Positions 50,666 through 59,333 of a DNA stretch of 64,000 nucleotides are shown piece after piece. Location: positions 1-64,000 of the forward strand of contig CAIVZZ010000019.1 in the NCBI GenBank assembly GCA_903910555.1, in the 5' to 3' direction. The notes under the pieces are model-generated. The model searched no databases. It was not told where the DNA came from and was given only the letters and a program-made list of their open reading frames with translations. This DNA is from an uncultured Gemmatimonadota bacterium (lineage in GTDB: Bacteria > Gemmatimonadota > Gemmatimonadetes > Gemmatimonadales > Gemmatimonadaceae). The stretch's first letter is position 1; each line of letters starts with the position of its first letter. The translations under genes were made by a program, and so were the position numbers.

Positions 50666-51754
50666 CTAGGGCCGCGGTTTGATCTCGCCGGTGGCTGAGA
50701 TCTCCGCTCCAGTCGCAGGAAAATCCTGTTTGGACAATTCCGCGACATCATGTGCCCCGAGATTGGCGGAATCCGCCTGCACATAGCCGGGCGCGCTTTG
50801 CACCGTTGAACGCAGCACCGCGTCGTGCACCGAGCCGTCGCCCGCAAGATTCGCGCACAGCACCGCGCCGTGGTCGTTCACTCCAGAGTGATTGAACGGC
50901 CCGTACGTGACCAGATTCCCGAGCGAGTGCGCGATGAGTGAGTGTCCATTCCACTCGATCGCGCGCAGCACGTGCGGTCCGCTGCCAATCACGAGACTCG
51001 CACCTGCTGCGACCGCGGCGCGCGCGAACGCGACACTGTTGCCGCGATTCTCACCGGCAAAATGCTCGATCCGGTCCGGCGTGTGGCGCGCGGTGGCACC
51101 TTCCGCGCCGATATGCATCGTGACGATCACGCGGCCATAACGCTCCGCAGCGCGCGCGACGCTGCGCGTCACGGCGTCGAGATCGGTGACGCCTTGCACA
51201 CTCCACGGGCTGAAGCCGAGGAACGCGATGGTGTCGCCATCGGCGATCGGGACCGGAGTTGCGAGCGTATCAGCGCCGGTGGCGAGCACGCCGGCCTGCG
51301 CGAGGAGGCGCTGCGTTTCAAACAATCCCGCTTCGCCGGCATCGTGCGCGTGATTGTTCGCGATGTTGCCGACGACGGATGCGGAGTCATTTACGTGGCG
51401 CAGCGCAGCAGCCACGGACGGCTGCTGGCGGAGCGCGAAGCAAAGCGTCGAGCGTCGCGCGCACTTTCGCGGCGCGCGACCGCTGCCAATCGCGCCTTCG
51501 ACGTTCAGCAGGATGACGTTGGCGTCGGCGAGGAGCGGCGTGAGCGGCGCGAGCAGCTCGCGCGGATCCGGAAGTGCGCGGACACCGCGGCCGCGTGCCC
51601 AGGCGGTGTCGAGGTTGGTGCCCAGAGAGACATCACCGCCGGCGCAGAAGCGGATGTCTTTTTTGATGGGTGCTTGGGCGACTGCAACGGCAGAAGCGAG
51701 AACGAACGCTGTGAGAAACGAAAATGCAGAATGCAGAAGAGGAATGCGGGGCAC
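50666..51754 (-). CDS. CapA family protein (poly-gamma-glutamate synthesis type)
   Basis: An exported protein of 362 residues in the CapA metallophosphatase-like family. Conserved pieces are RFCAGGDVSLGTNLD, ILLNVEGAIGSG, VVGNIANNHAHDAGEAGL, VIVTMHIGAEG and LVIGSGPHVLRAIEWNGH. The start is a GTG at 51754. The first eleven codons (PRIPLLHSAF and so on) are encoded by an intergenic repeat, and together with SFLTAFVLASAVAVAQA they make a signal peptide. Without the repeat there would be no start codon. No other capsule genes are near. Confidence 0.88.
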   Translation of the reverse strand: MPRIPLLHSAFSFLTAFVLASAVAVAQAPIKKDIRFCAGGDVSLGTNLDTAWARGRGVRALPDPRELLAPLTPLLADANVILLNVEGAIGSGRAPRKCARRSTLCFALRQQPSVAAALRHVNDSASVVGNIANNHAHDAGEAGLFETQRLLAQAGVLATGADTLATPVPIADGDTIAFLGFSPWSVQGVTDLDAVTRSVARAAERYGRVIVTMHIGAEGATARHTPDRIEHFAGENRGNSVAFARAAVAAGASLVIGSGPHVLRAIEWNGHSLIAHSLGNLVTYGPFNHSGVNDHGAVLCANLAGDGSVHDAVLRSTVQSAPGYVQADSANLGAHDVAELSKQDFPATGAEISATGEIKPRP

Positions 51755-51914
51755 GGGATAAGTGGCGAGAGATGAGATGGATCAAGGATGCGGTACAACG
51801 TCGTTCTTCGCACCTGTGGCCCTGCGTCCTGCGTTCAACTCAAATCTCGCCGCTCCATGCCTGTACCCGCGTTCCTCTTCTGCATTCTGCATTAGCTGGA
51901 AAATCCGCATCCCG
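51721..51914. repeat. solo repeat related to the arms of the IVS-like element
   Basis: Bases 51722-51750 and 51866-51895 are inverted copies of the same core, AATGCAGAATGCAGAAGAGG, found in the arms at 22776-22861 and 23378-23463. Between them is non-coding sequence of 115 bases, without the four-helix-bundle gene. The left copy overlaps the start of the CapA-family gene and the right copy lies upstream of the TonB receptor gene. It looks like a remnant or a short non-coding derivative. Confidence 0.7.
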
Positions 51915-51988
51915 AATTGCCTTGCCTATTCGCGGTTAAACGCCAAAGCTTGTCCCGTCCCACACACTCACTCAATATGGGGTGTCTC

Positions 51989-54835
51989 ATGGTTCGAACT
52001 TTGGTAAGCCGGCTCTCCACATTCGCCGCCTTTTGCGTGTTTGCGGGAAGCGCCGCGGCTCAGACGGGCAGTATTACGGGAAAAATTACAGATGCCGAGG
52101 GCGGCACGCCGGTGGTCGGCGCGCGCGTTACGGCCGTCTCCGGACTTCGTACGGCGGCGACAGTCGTCTCCGGCGATAACGGCGGGTTCAGGATCACCGG
52201 CCTCGCGGCAGGCACGTATTCCGTGTCCGTCACGCGCATCGGGTTCGAAGCCAAGCGCGTCGACGGCGTGAACGTCACCGGAACGGGGAACGTCACCGCC
52301 GATTTCGCGATGACCGAAATCTCCACCAAGCTCAACGAAGTCGTCACGACCGTCACGCGCGGCGCGACACCCGAAAAAATCCTCGACGCACCCGCGTCGA
52401 TCTCGGTCGTCAACTCGGAACAGATCACCAACGTTCCAGCGGCCACGATCGCCGACTATCTCAAGACAACGCCCGGTCTCTCGGTCTCGACCGGCGGCAT
52501 GATGCAGTCGAACATCGTCTCGCGCGGCTTCAACAACGCATTTTCGGGCGCGATGCTGATGCTGCAGGACTATCGCTTCACGGGCGTGCCGTCGCTGCGC
52601 GTCAACGTCCCCGCCCTGTTCACCGGCACGGACGACGACATCGAGCGGATCGAAGTCCTGAACGGTCCGGCGTCGGCGCTCTACGGACCGAACTCGGCAA
52701 ATGGCGTGCTCCACATCATCACGAAGTCGCCGTTCACATCGCAGGGCACCACCGTCTCGGTCGACGGCGGTGGAAATGCGATGCTGCAGGCGAACTTCCG
52801 CAACGCCGGCGTCTTTGGCGACAACAAGTGGGGCTACAAGATTTCCGGTTCGTATTTCACCGCGACGGACTGGAAGTACAACGATCCGAATGAACCGGCG
52901 ACGTACCCGGTCATCGCCGGCAGCGCGCGCTCAGGCCAGACGCTGACCCGCGATTTCGACGACAAGAAATATTCGGGCGAGTTCCGCCTCGACTACAAGC
53001 CGAACGCTGATTTCGACAACATCATCAACGCCGGCTACTCGAAGATTCTCAGCGGCATCGATATCACGACCGCGTTCGGCGCTGCGCAGGTTCGGAACTG
53101 GTCGTACACCAGCCTTCAGGATCGCCTCCGCTACAAGGGTTTCTTCGCGCAGATTTTCTACAACGCGAACAACTCCGGCAACAGCAGCTCGACCGATACG
53201 ACCGGCACGTACTATCTCCGCACGGGTCTCCCGGTCGTCGACCGTTCGACGGTCACCGTTGCGCAGATCCAGCAGTCGTTCCAGATCGGCAAGGCGGCGA
53301 TGGTCGCCGGCGCGGATTACATCTACACGCATCCGGTATCGGACTCGACGATCTTCGGCCGCAACGAAGGCTCGACCGATATTCACGAGCAGGGCGTGTA
53401 CCTGCAGGGCACTGTGCCGCTGACGCCGAAGATCGATTTCATCGGCGCCGTACGCGGTGACCAGACGGATCGCCTGGCGGGATCGCAGTTCTCGCCGCGC
53501 GTCGCGTTCGTGTACAAGGCGAACGACAACAATAATTTCCGCTTCACCTTCAGCCGCGCGTTCAACTCACCGGCGAGCTTCGAGTACATGCTCGATCAGG
53601 TTTCGAATCCGAATCAGGCACCCGGATTCGCGCTGCGCGCGATTGGCAACCCGTCCAAGACCGGCTGGCAGTTCGCCCGCAACTGCGACGCGACGGTCAA
53701 CGCCGGCATCTGCATGCACTCGCCGTGGGTCGCAGCGGGCCCGACGTCTTTCGTGTCGTCGACCTCTGCGAATGCGTTCCCCGGATTCGTGTCGCAGCTC
53801 GCGACGATCGCCGGTGCGCTTCCCGCGTCGACCTTCGCAAGCGCAGCCGATCCGACAGGAGCGGCAAGCAAGGCCGGCTTCATCGGCCTCGTCAACAGCC
53901 TCTCGCCAATCCTCAACTCGCTGCGGCCGACCGACGCACAGGTTGGCTCCGTGCTTCGCGTTGGCTCCACAGCCGTGCCGGTCAGCAGCGTGACCGACAT
54001 CCAGCCGCTGATGGCGTCGTTCAACACGACATGGGAAGTCGGCTACAAGGGCATCATCAATAACCGCCTGCGCGTGGCGGTCGATGCCTGGTATCAGATC
54101 CGCGGTGACGTTGGCGCTCCGATCGGCCAGATCAACCCGCTGGTCTTCATGGATCCGACCAAGCTTCAGGCGTACCTCACGACGGCGCTTTCGCAGGGAC
54201 TCGCCGCCGGCGGAGCATCGCCCGCTCAGATTCAGGCGACCCTCGCACAGGCACTTCCCGCGCTCGTGCCGATCATGGCCGGGCTGCCGCAGGGTGCGCT
54301 CGCCTTCACCAACACGAAGCTCGCACCCGATCAGTCGATCATCGCTTCGTACACGAACGGTGCCGGACAGATCGACGTGCACGGCCTCGATGTCGCACTC
54401 GACTATCAGCTCAGCGATGTCTGGATGCTCTCCGGGATGTACTCGGGGATGTCGCAGGTCGTCTGGACGCAGATTGGTGGTCCGGGCAATCCGCTGACGT
54501 CGAACTCGCCGAAATACCGCGCGTCGAGCACGGCGACATACACGAACAATGCCAGCGGCTGGTCGTTCAATGGCACGGTTCGCTATGCGGACGCCTTCCC
54601 GGTGAACTCGGGAACGTTCAGCTCATATTCGCCGAACCCGGCCGGCGGCGTTTCATACGCGCCGGTCCCGGCAAACACCGAGTTCGATCTCGGTGCATCG
54701 TGGCGTCTGCCGATCGCGCAGAATGTCACCTGGTCGCTCAACGTGTCGGATCTTCTCGACACGCGCGTGGCGACATTCGCCGGCGTGCCGCAGATCGGGC
54801 GGCTCATTGCTACGCGGGTGAAGTACAACTTCTAG
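51989..54835 (+). CDS. TonB-dependent receptor with carboxypeptidase-like N-terminal domain
   Basis: An outer-membrane receptor of about 948 residues. Signal peptide to FAGSAAAQ; a carboxypeptidase regulatory-like domain (GSITGKITDAEGGTPVVGAR); a plug with APASISVVNSEQITNVPA, DDDIERIEVLNGPASALYGP and GVLHIITKSPF; then a 22-strand-type barrel ending with Phe (GRLIATRVKYNF). There is a long Ala/Pro-rich insertion in the barrel, about residues 575-680. I chose the ATG at 51989, with GGGG upstream; an ATG at 51977 is possible. No siderophore genes are nearby, so the substrate is unknown. Confidence 0.95.
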   Translation: MVRTLVSRLSTFAAFCVFAGSAAAQTGSITGKITDAEGGTPVVGARVTAVSGLRTAATVVSGDNGGFRITGLAAGTYSVSVTRIGFEAKRVDGVNVTGTGNVTADFAMTEISTKLNEVVTTVTRGATPEKILDAPASISVVNSEQITNVPAATIADYLKTTPGLSVSTGGMMQSNIVSRGFNNAFSGAMLMLQDYRFTGVPSLRVNVPALFTGTDDDIERIEVLNGPASALYGPNSANGVLHIITKSPFTSQGTTVSVDGGGNAMLQANFRNAGVFGDNKWGYKISGSYFTATDWKYNDPNEPATYPVIAGSARSGQTLTRDFDDKKYSGEFRLDYKPNADFDNIINAGYSKILSGIDITTAFGAAQVRNWSYTSLQDRLRYKGFFAQIFYNANNSGNSSSTDTTGTYYLRTGLPVVDRSTVTVAQIQQSFQIGKAAMVAGADYIYTHPVSDSTIFGRNEGSTDIHEQGVYLQGTVPLTPKIDFIGAVRGDQTDRLAGSQFSPRVAFVYKANDNNNFRFTFSRAFNSPASFEYMLDQVSNPNQAPGFALRAIGNPSKTGWQFARNCDATVNAGICMHSPWVAAGPTSFVSSTSANAFPGFVSQLATIAGALPASTFASAADPTGAASKAGFIGLVNSLSPILNSLRPTDAQVGSVLRVGSTAVPVSSVTDIQPLMASFNTTWEVGYKGIINNRLRVAVDAWYQIRGDVGAPIGQINPLVFMDPTKLQAYLTTALSQGLAAGGASPAQIQATLAQALPALVPIMAGLPQGALAFTNTKLAPDQSIIASYTNGAGQIDVHGLDVALDYQLSDVWMLSGMYSGMSQVVWTQIGGPGNPLTSNSPKYRASSTATYTNNASGWSFNGTVRYADAFPVNSGTFSSYSPNPAGGVSYAPVPANTEFDLGASWRLPIAQNVTWSLNVSDLLDTRVATFAGVPQIGRLIATRVKYNF

Positions 54836-54862
54836 TTGGAAGTCTGAAGTCTAAGATCTAGA

Positions 54863-54936
54863 GTCTAACGTCTGAAAACCCGCGGTTTGCGGTTCACAGC
54901 TGTGAACTGCGAACCGCGGGTTTTCAGACGTTAGAC
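54863..54936. repeat. 37-base inverted repeat hairpin after the TonB receptor
   Basis: Bases 54863-54899 and 54900-54936 form an inverted repeat with no loop, centred on CACAG/CTGTG; the two mismatches become G-U pairs in RNA. It lies 28 bases after the receptor stop and could act as a transcription or mRNA-stability hairpin. No T-run follows, so a classical terminator is not proven. Confidence 0.8.
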
Positions 54937-54982
54937 ACATGACCTTAGACGCCAGACCTCTCGTGGTGGCTAACTTGATACC

Positions 54983-55747
54983 ATGAACCCCCTGCTCGAC
55001 CCCGCCGCGAAACTCGTCATCGCGCACCGCGGGAACTCGGCATTTTGTCCTGAGAACACACTCGCGTCGTTCGGGCGTGGAATGACGCTGGGTGCCGACG
55101 CGCTCGAGTTCGACGTCCGCGTGTCGCGCGACGGGCACGCGGTCGTCATCCACGACGCGACACTCGAACGCACGACTGACGGCTCCGGTCGCGTAGATGC
55201 GTGTGCACTTGCAGAGCTCCAGCGGCTCGACGCCGGATATCACTTCACCCGCGATGCCGGCCGGACATTTCCGTTTCGCGGCCAGGGGATCACGATCCCC
55301 ACGCTCGAGCAGGCGCTGGCAACCTTCCCGGGCGTGCCGGTCATCCTGGAGATCAAGACGCGCAACGCCTCCGCAGCGGTGAAGCGCGTGCTGACCGCGG
55401 CGGGCGCGATGGGCCGGGTGCTCGTGGCGTCGTTCGACGATAGTGCGCTTGCACCGTTCCGCGGCACCGGCTTCACGCACAGCGCATCGCGGCGCGAGTT
55501 GGTTAAACTGTATGCAAGAGCGTTGCTGCCGGGCATGCCATCGCGCCTGCCGTTCATGGCGCTCGCGATTCCGCCCTCGTTCTGGGGAATTCCGATTCCC
55601 GTGCAACGATTCGCGCGAATGGCGCGACACTCGGGGCTGGCAACACACGTATGGACTGTCGACGACCCGGCCCGGGCGCGCGAATACTTGGCGGGAGCGG
55701 TCAACGGAATTATCACCAACGATCCGGAAACAATAATTGCGCGTTAG
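54983..55747 (+). CDS. glycerophosphodiester phosphodiesterase
   Basis: A protein of 254 residues in the GDPD family, releasing glycerol 3-phosphate and an alcohol from lipid head-group diesters. The signature is VIAHRGNSAFCPENTLASF, followed by ALEFDVRVSRDGHAVVIHD with the metal ligands and THVWTVDDPARAREYL near the end. There is no clear signal peptide, so it is probably cytosolic. It precedes an ABC transporter gene on the same strand. Confidence 0.92.
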   Translation: MNPLLDPAAKLVIAHRGNSAFCPENTLASFGRGMTLGADALEFDVRVSRDGHAVVIHDATLERTTDGSGRVDACALAELQRLDAGYHFTRDAGRTFPFRGQGITIPTLEQALATFPGVPVILEIKTRNASAAVKRVLTAAGAMGRVLVASFDDSALAPFRGTGFTHSASRRELVKLYARALLPGMPSRLPFMALAIPPSFWGIPIPVQRFARMARHSGLATHVWTVDDPARAREYLAGAVNGIITNDPETIIAR

Positions 55748-55805
55748 CCGAACGGGGCAGCTCCGCGTCCGCGCCTCAGACACCAGAAGCCTGACCAACA
55801 GACCA

Positions 55806-57617
55806 ATGGCAGAGCCAGTCAAGAAAAAGAAAGTCAACTACGCGAACGCGTGGGCCGAAGCAAAAGTTCTGATGCAGCGGCATCGCAGTTCGCTGGCGAT
55901 CGGCTTCGTGCTCATGCTCATCAGCCGCGTGGCGAGCTTCGTGCTCCCGCGCAGCACACAGTTCCTGATCGATAACGTGATCGGCAAGAACCGCCCGGAT
56001 CTCCTCTGGCCGGTGGCGCTCGCCTGCGCTGGCGCGACGATCATCCAGGCGATCACCTCGTTCGCGAACTCGCAGGTCATCAGCGTCGCTGGTCAGCGCG
56101 CGATCACCGAACTGCGCCGCCGCGTCGAAGAGCACGTGATGCGCCTGCCGGTGAGTTTCTTCGACTCACAGCAGAGCGGCGTGCTTGTGCAGCGCGTAAT
56201 GAGCGACGCCGAAGGGGTCCGCAATCTCGTCGGCAGCGGAATCATTCAGCTCGTGGGCGGCATGCTCACGGCGGTTGTCGCGCTCGTGTGGCTGTTCGTC
56301 GTGAACTGGAAACTCACCACCGCGACCATCGCACTCCTCGCGATGTTCGGCGGCGTGATGTCGTACGCGTTCAGCAAGCTGCGTCCGATTTTCCGCGAGC
56401 GGAGCAAGATCTACGCGGAGGTTTCGGGGCGTCTCGTGCAGGCGCTGGGCGGCGCGCGTGTGGTGAAGGTCTACACGGCCGAGAAGCGTGAAGAGATTGT
56501 ATTTACCAAGGGCGCGAATCGTCTGTTCAGAAATATCGCCAGCACGATCACCGGCACCTCAATGGTTGGCGCGTTCTCGACGCTGATCGTCGGGGCCATT
56601 GGTGTGCTGATGTCGATTGTCGGCGGGCACGAGATCCTCGCGGGCCGCATGACGATCGGCCAGCTGTTCTTCTATATCATCCTCGTGGGCCTCGTCACGG
56701 TCCCCGTGATTCAGCTCGCCTCCATCGGCACACAGATCACCGAAGCGTTCGCCGGGCTCGACCGCATTCGCGACATCATGCAGACCCCGACCGAGGATGC
56801 GGACGATGCGAATCGTGCGCCGCTCAAATCGGTCGACGGCGACATCGAGTTCAAGGATGTCTGGTTCGAGTATCGCGAGAATCTGCCGGTGATCAAGGGC
56901 GTGAGCTTCGTCGCGAAGGAGGGCACGACGACGGCGCTGGTGGGATCGAGCGGCTCGGGTAAGAGCACGCTGATCTCGCTTATTATGGCCTTTGCCCGCC
57001 CACAGAAAGGATCGATTATCGTCGCCGGCCGCGACTTGGGCGACATGCGTCTCAAGGATTATCGCGCGCACATGGGCGTGGTGCTCCAGGACAACTTCCT
57101 GTTCGACGGTACCATCACGGACAACATCGCGTTCTCCAAGCCGGGCGCGACGATGGACGAGATCAAAGCCGTCGCGCACGTCGCGCACTGCGACGAGTTC
57201 ATCGCCGGATTTCCCGATAAGTACGACACGATCGTCGGTGAGCGCGGCGTAAAGCTGTCCGGCGGTCAGCGTCAGCGCATTGCAATCGCCCGTGCGATTC
57301 TCGCCGACCCGAAAATCCTGATTCTCGACGAAGCCACGTCGAGTCTCGATTCAGAGAGCGAACAGGAAATCCGCGACGGTCTTCGTGCGCTGCGCACGGG
57401 TCGCACGACGTTCGTGATCGCGCACCGTCTCTCGACCATCCAGAGCGCCGATCAGATTCTCGTGCTCGAGCATGGGGAAATTGTGGAGCGCGGCCGTCAC
57501 GCGGAACTTCTCGCGCGCAACGGCCGCTACAAACAGCTCTACGACAAGCAGTATCAGATCGAGCGCGATCAGTTCATCAATCCGGGCGAAGACTACACCG
57601 CGGCGAAACCGATCTAG
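55806..57617 (+). CDS. ABC transporter with fused membrane and ATPase domains
   Basis: A half-transporter of 603 residues of the MsbA/LmrA type: six membrane helices (about residues 30-320) and then an ATPase. Walker A is GSSGSGKSTLISLIMAFA, the Q-loop is VVLQDNFLFDGTI, the signature is LSGGQRQRIAIARAILA, Walker B is LILDEATSSLD and the switch His is in VIAHRLSTIQSAD. The N-terminus is basic (MAEPVKKKKVNYANAW). It likely acts as a homodimer exporting lipid or a drug-like compound. ATG at 55806; the frame is open upstream but lacks similarity. Confidence 0.94.
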   Translation: MAEPVKKKKVNYANAWAEAKVLMQRHRSSLAIGFVLMLISRVASFVLPRSTQFLIDNVIGKNRPDLLWPVALACAGATIIQAITSFANSQVISVAGQRAITELRRRVEEHVMRLPVSFFDSQQSGVLVQRVMSDAEGVRNLVGSGIIQLVGGMLTAVVALVWLFVVNWKLTTATIALLAMFGGVMSYAFSKLRPIFRERSKIYAEVSGRLVQALGGARVVKVYTAEKREEIVFTKGANRLFRNIASTITGTSMVGAFSTLIVGAIGVLMSIVGGHEILAGRMTIGQLFFYIILVGLVTVPVIQLASIGTQITEAFAGLDRIRDIMQTPTEDADDANRAPLKSVDGDIEFKDVWFEYRENLPVIKGVSFVAKEGTTTALVGSSGSGKSTLISLIMAFARPQKGSIIVAGRDLGDMRLKDYRAHMGVVLQDNFLFDGTITDNIAFSKPGATMDEIKAVAHVAHCDEFIAGFPDKYDTIVGERGVKLSGGQRQRIAIARAILADPKILILDEATSSLDSESEQEIRDGLRALRTGRTTFVIAHRLSTIQSADQILVLEHGEIVERGRHAELLARNGRYKQLYDKQYQIERDQFINPGEDYTAAKPI

Positions 57618-57629
57618 TGCGAGTTAGTT

Positions 57630-57668
57630 CTCCAAGATCACGGGGCCTTTTTGCCCGTGATCTTGGAG
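57630..57668. terminator. perfect 15-base inverted repeat between convergent genes
   Basis: CTCCAAGATCACGGG at 57630-57644 pairs with 57654-57668 without mismatch around a nine-base loop (GCCTTTTTG). It lies 12 bases after the ABC transporter stop and covers the last ten codons and the stop of the minus-strand gene. It could end transcription from either side, though no T-run follows. Confidence 0.6.
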
Positions 57669-58060
57669 CCGTCGTTCGCCATCGACCACTCGCCGGTGAT
57701 GTCGTCGCCGGTGATGATCATCGAGATAACCGCTTCGCTGCCATCCGGCGCCGTGAGCGACAGCTTCACTTTGTTCCCCGTAACGGTGACCGAGGTAACT
57801 GGGAGCGGCGGGATACCGTCTCCGTTCACGGTGCCGCCGTACGTGCCGTCGGTCCGCTTGTCGATGCGCGTGGTAGTTGTCATCGCGTTGCCCTGCGCCG
57901 TGAGGTAGACGGTGTAGGTCCCGACCGGATCGATATCCTTGGTGCTGTCCTTTGAAGCGGCCGGTGCCGGCTTGTCCGGAATGGCCTGTGCTGCCACAAT
58001 GCGCGGCGCCGCGCTGGCAATGGTCGCGGCGGCGGCGAGGAACAGAATTCGTGTTTTCAT
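57638..58060 (-). CDS. secreted protein of unknown function
   Basis: A protein of 140 residues with a signal peptide ending near IVAAQ, after MKTRILFLAAAATIASAA. The mature part has repeated beta-hairpin patterns such as DGTYGGTVNGDGIPPL, VTSVTVTGNKVKLSL and GDDITGEWSMANDGSKI, reminiscent of small lipocalin-like or autotransporter-style barrels found in secreted proteins. Family not recognised. Its last codons form half of a hairpin with the sequence beyond the stop. Confidence 0.78.
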   Translation of the reverse strand: MKTRILFLAAAATIASAAPRIVAAQAIPDKPAPAASKDSTKDIDPVGTYTVYLTAQGNAMTTTTRIDKRTDGTYGGTVNGDGIPPLPVTSVTVTGNKVKLSLTAPDGSEAVISMIITGDDITGEWSMANDGSKITGKKAP

Positions 58061-58187
58061 GGTCGCCGAATCTCGGTTGAATGGTGTGTGACTGTGGCCC
58101 TGACGGTGGCCGGTAGCTTCGCAAAGTTGGCGACGAAGCGCGTCGCGCGCCATCGTTCTGGCGGCTCGAATCGCACCATTCGCCCCT

Positions 58188-59297
58188 ATGGATGACCATA
58201 AGACACTGCTAAACCTCCGGGAGTTCGAATCGGCCGCCGCGGCGCGACTCCCCAAGATGGTTTTCGACTACTACGCCGGCGGCGCCGGTGATGAGGTTAC
58301 CGCCCGCACCGCACATGACGCGTGGGATGCGATCTCCATTCGCTACCGCGTGCTGCGCGACGTCTCGCAGCGGAATCTCGCGGTGAAAGTGCTGGCCGAC
58401 GACCTGGCCTTTCCTGTCATGGTCGCGCCAATGGCCTTTCAGCGGCTCGCGCATCCTGACGGCGAGCTCGCAACCGCTCGCGCCGCCGCCGCGATCGGCG
58501 CCGGAATGATTCTCTCCACCATGGCGACCACGTCGATCGAAGATGTGCGCGCCGCCGCAAAAGGCCCCCTCTGGTTCCAGCTCTACATCTATCGCGATCG
58601 CGAAGCGTCGCGCGCGCTGGTCGAGCGCGCCGAGCGCGCGGGGTGCACCGCGCTCGTACTGACCGTTGACTCGCCGCTCTTGGGCCGGCGCGAGCGCGAT
58701 GTGCGCAACGGATTTCACGTTGGGCCGGAGTTCACGGTGCCGAATCTCACCGGCGACCCGCGCGCAGCCCTCGCCGCGTCGGCCGCACACGGCAATCCTC
58801 ATGGCCGGAATGAATCCGCACTCGCGCGATTTGTCGAAGACCATTGGGACGCGTCGATTTCCTGGAGCGATGTCGCGTGGCTCCGCTCGATTACCAAGTT
58901 GCCGGTGCTCGTGAAAGGCGTCGTGCGCGGCGATGACGCGGCGCTCGCGCTCGACCATGGCGCCGCCGGCGTGATTGTTTCGAATCATGGCGGGCGTCAG
59001 CTCGACACCTCAATCGACAGTGCACGCGCGCTGCGTGAGGTCGCCGACGCGATGGGCGGGCGCGGCGCGCTGTTGGCAGATGGCGGAATCCGGCGCGGCA
59101 CCGACGTCATCAAGGCGCTCGCGTGCGGCGCGAACGCTGTGCTGCTCGGCCGGCCCGTTCTGTGGGGTCTCGCCGTTGGCGGCGCCGAAGGCGTACAACA
59201 TGTGCTGCAGCTGCTGCGTGATGAGTTCGATCTCGCGCTTGCACTAACCGGATGCCGATCCGCGGCCGAACTTACGCGCGACCTCTTGAGTTTCTAA
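58188..59297 (+). CDS. FMN-dependent alpha-hydroxy acid oxidase/dehydrogenase (lactate type)
   Basis: Oxidises L-2-hydroxy acids such as lactate using FMN. The protein has 369 residues. Family blocks are FDYYAGGAGDEVTARTAHDA near the N-terminus, PVMVAPMAFQRLAHPDGELA, GPLWFQLYIYRDRE, then VSNHGGRQLDTSIDS with the catalytic His and an FMN phosphate site ADGGIRRGTDVIKAL. No membrane-binding segment is evident. The lactate permease gene follows after 36 bases, which supports lactate as substrate. Confidence 0.93.
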   Translation: MDDHKTLLNLREFESAAAARLPKMVFDYYAGGAGDEVTARTAHDAWDAISIRYRVLRDVSQRNLAVKVLADDLAFPVMVAPMAFQRLAHPDGELATARAAAAIGAGMILSTMATTSIEDVRAAAKGPLWFQLYIYRDREASRALVERAERAGCTALVLTVDSPLLGRRERDVRNGFHVGPEFTVPNLTGDPRAALAASAAHGNPHGRNESALARFVEDHWDASISWSDVAWLRSITKLPVLVKGVVRGDDAALALDHGAAGVIVSNHGGRQLDTSIDSARALREVADAMGGRGALLADGGIRRGTDVIKALACGANAVLLGRPVLWGLAVGGAEGVQHVLQLLRDEFDLALALTGCRSAAELTRDLLSF

Positions 59298-59333
59298 AGC
59301 GTTGTTTTTGCCCGAACCCGGAATCGAACGAAC

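Noticed and set aside
50666-51754. Capsule biosynthesis locus
   Set aside because: Only a single CapA-family gene is present; no capB, capC or polysaccharide genes.
59298-59333. A T-arm-like string resembling part of a tRNA on the minus strand
   Set aside because: Only a short Arg/Pro tRNA-like loop is present; there is no acceptor, D arm or anticodon arm.
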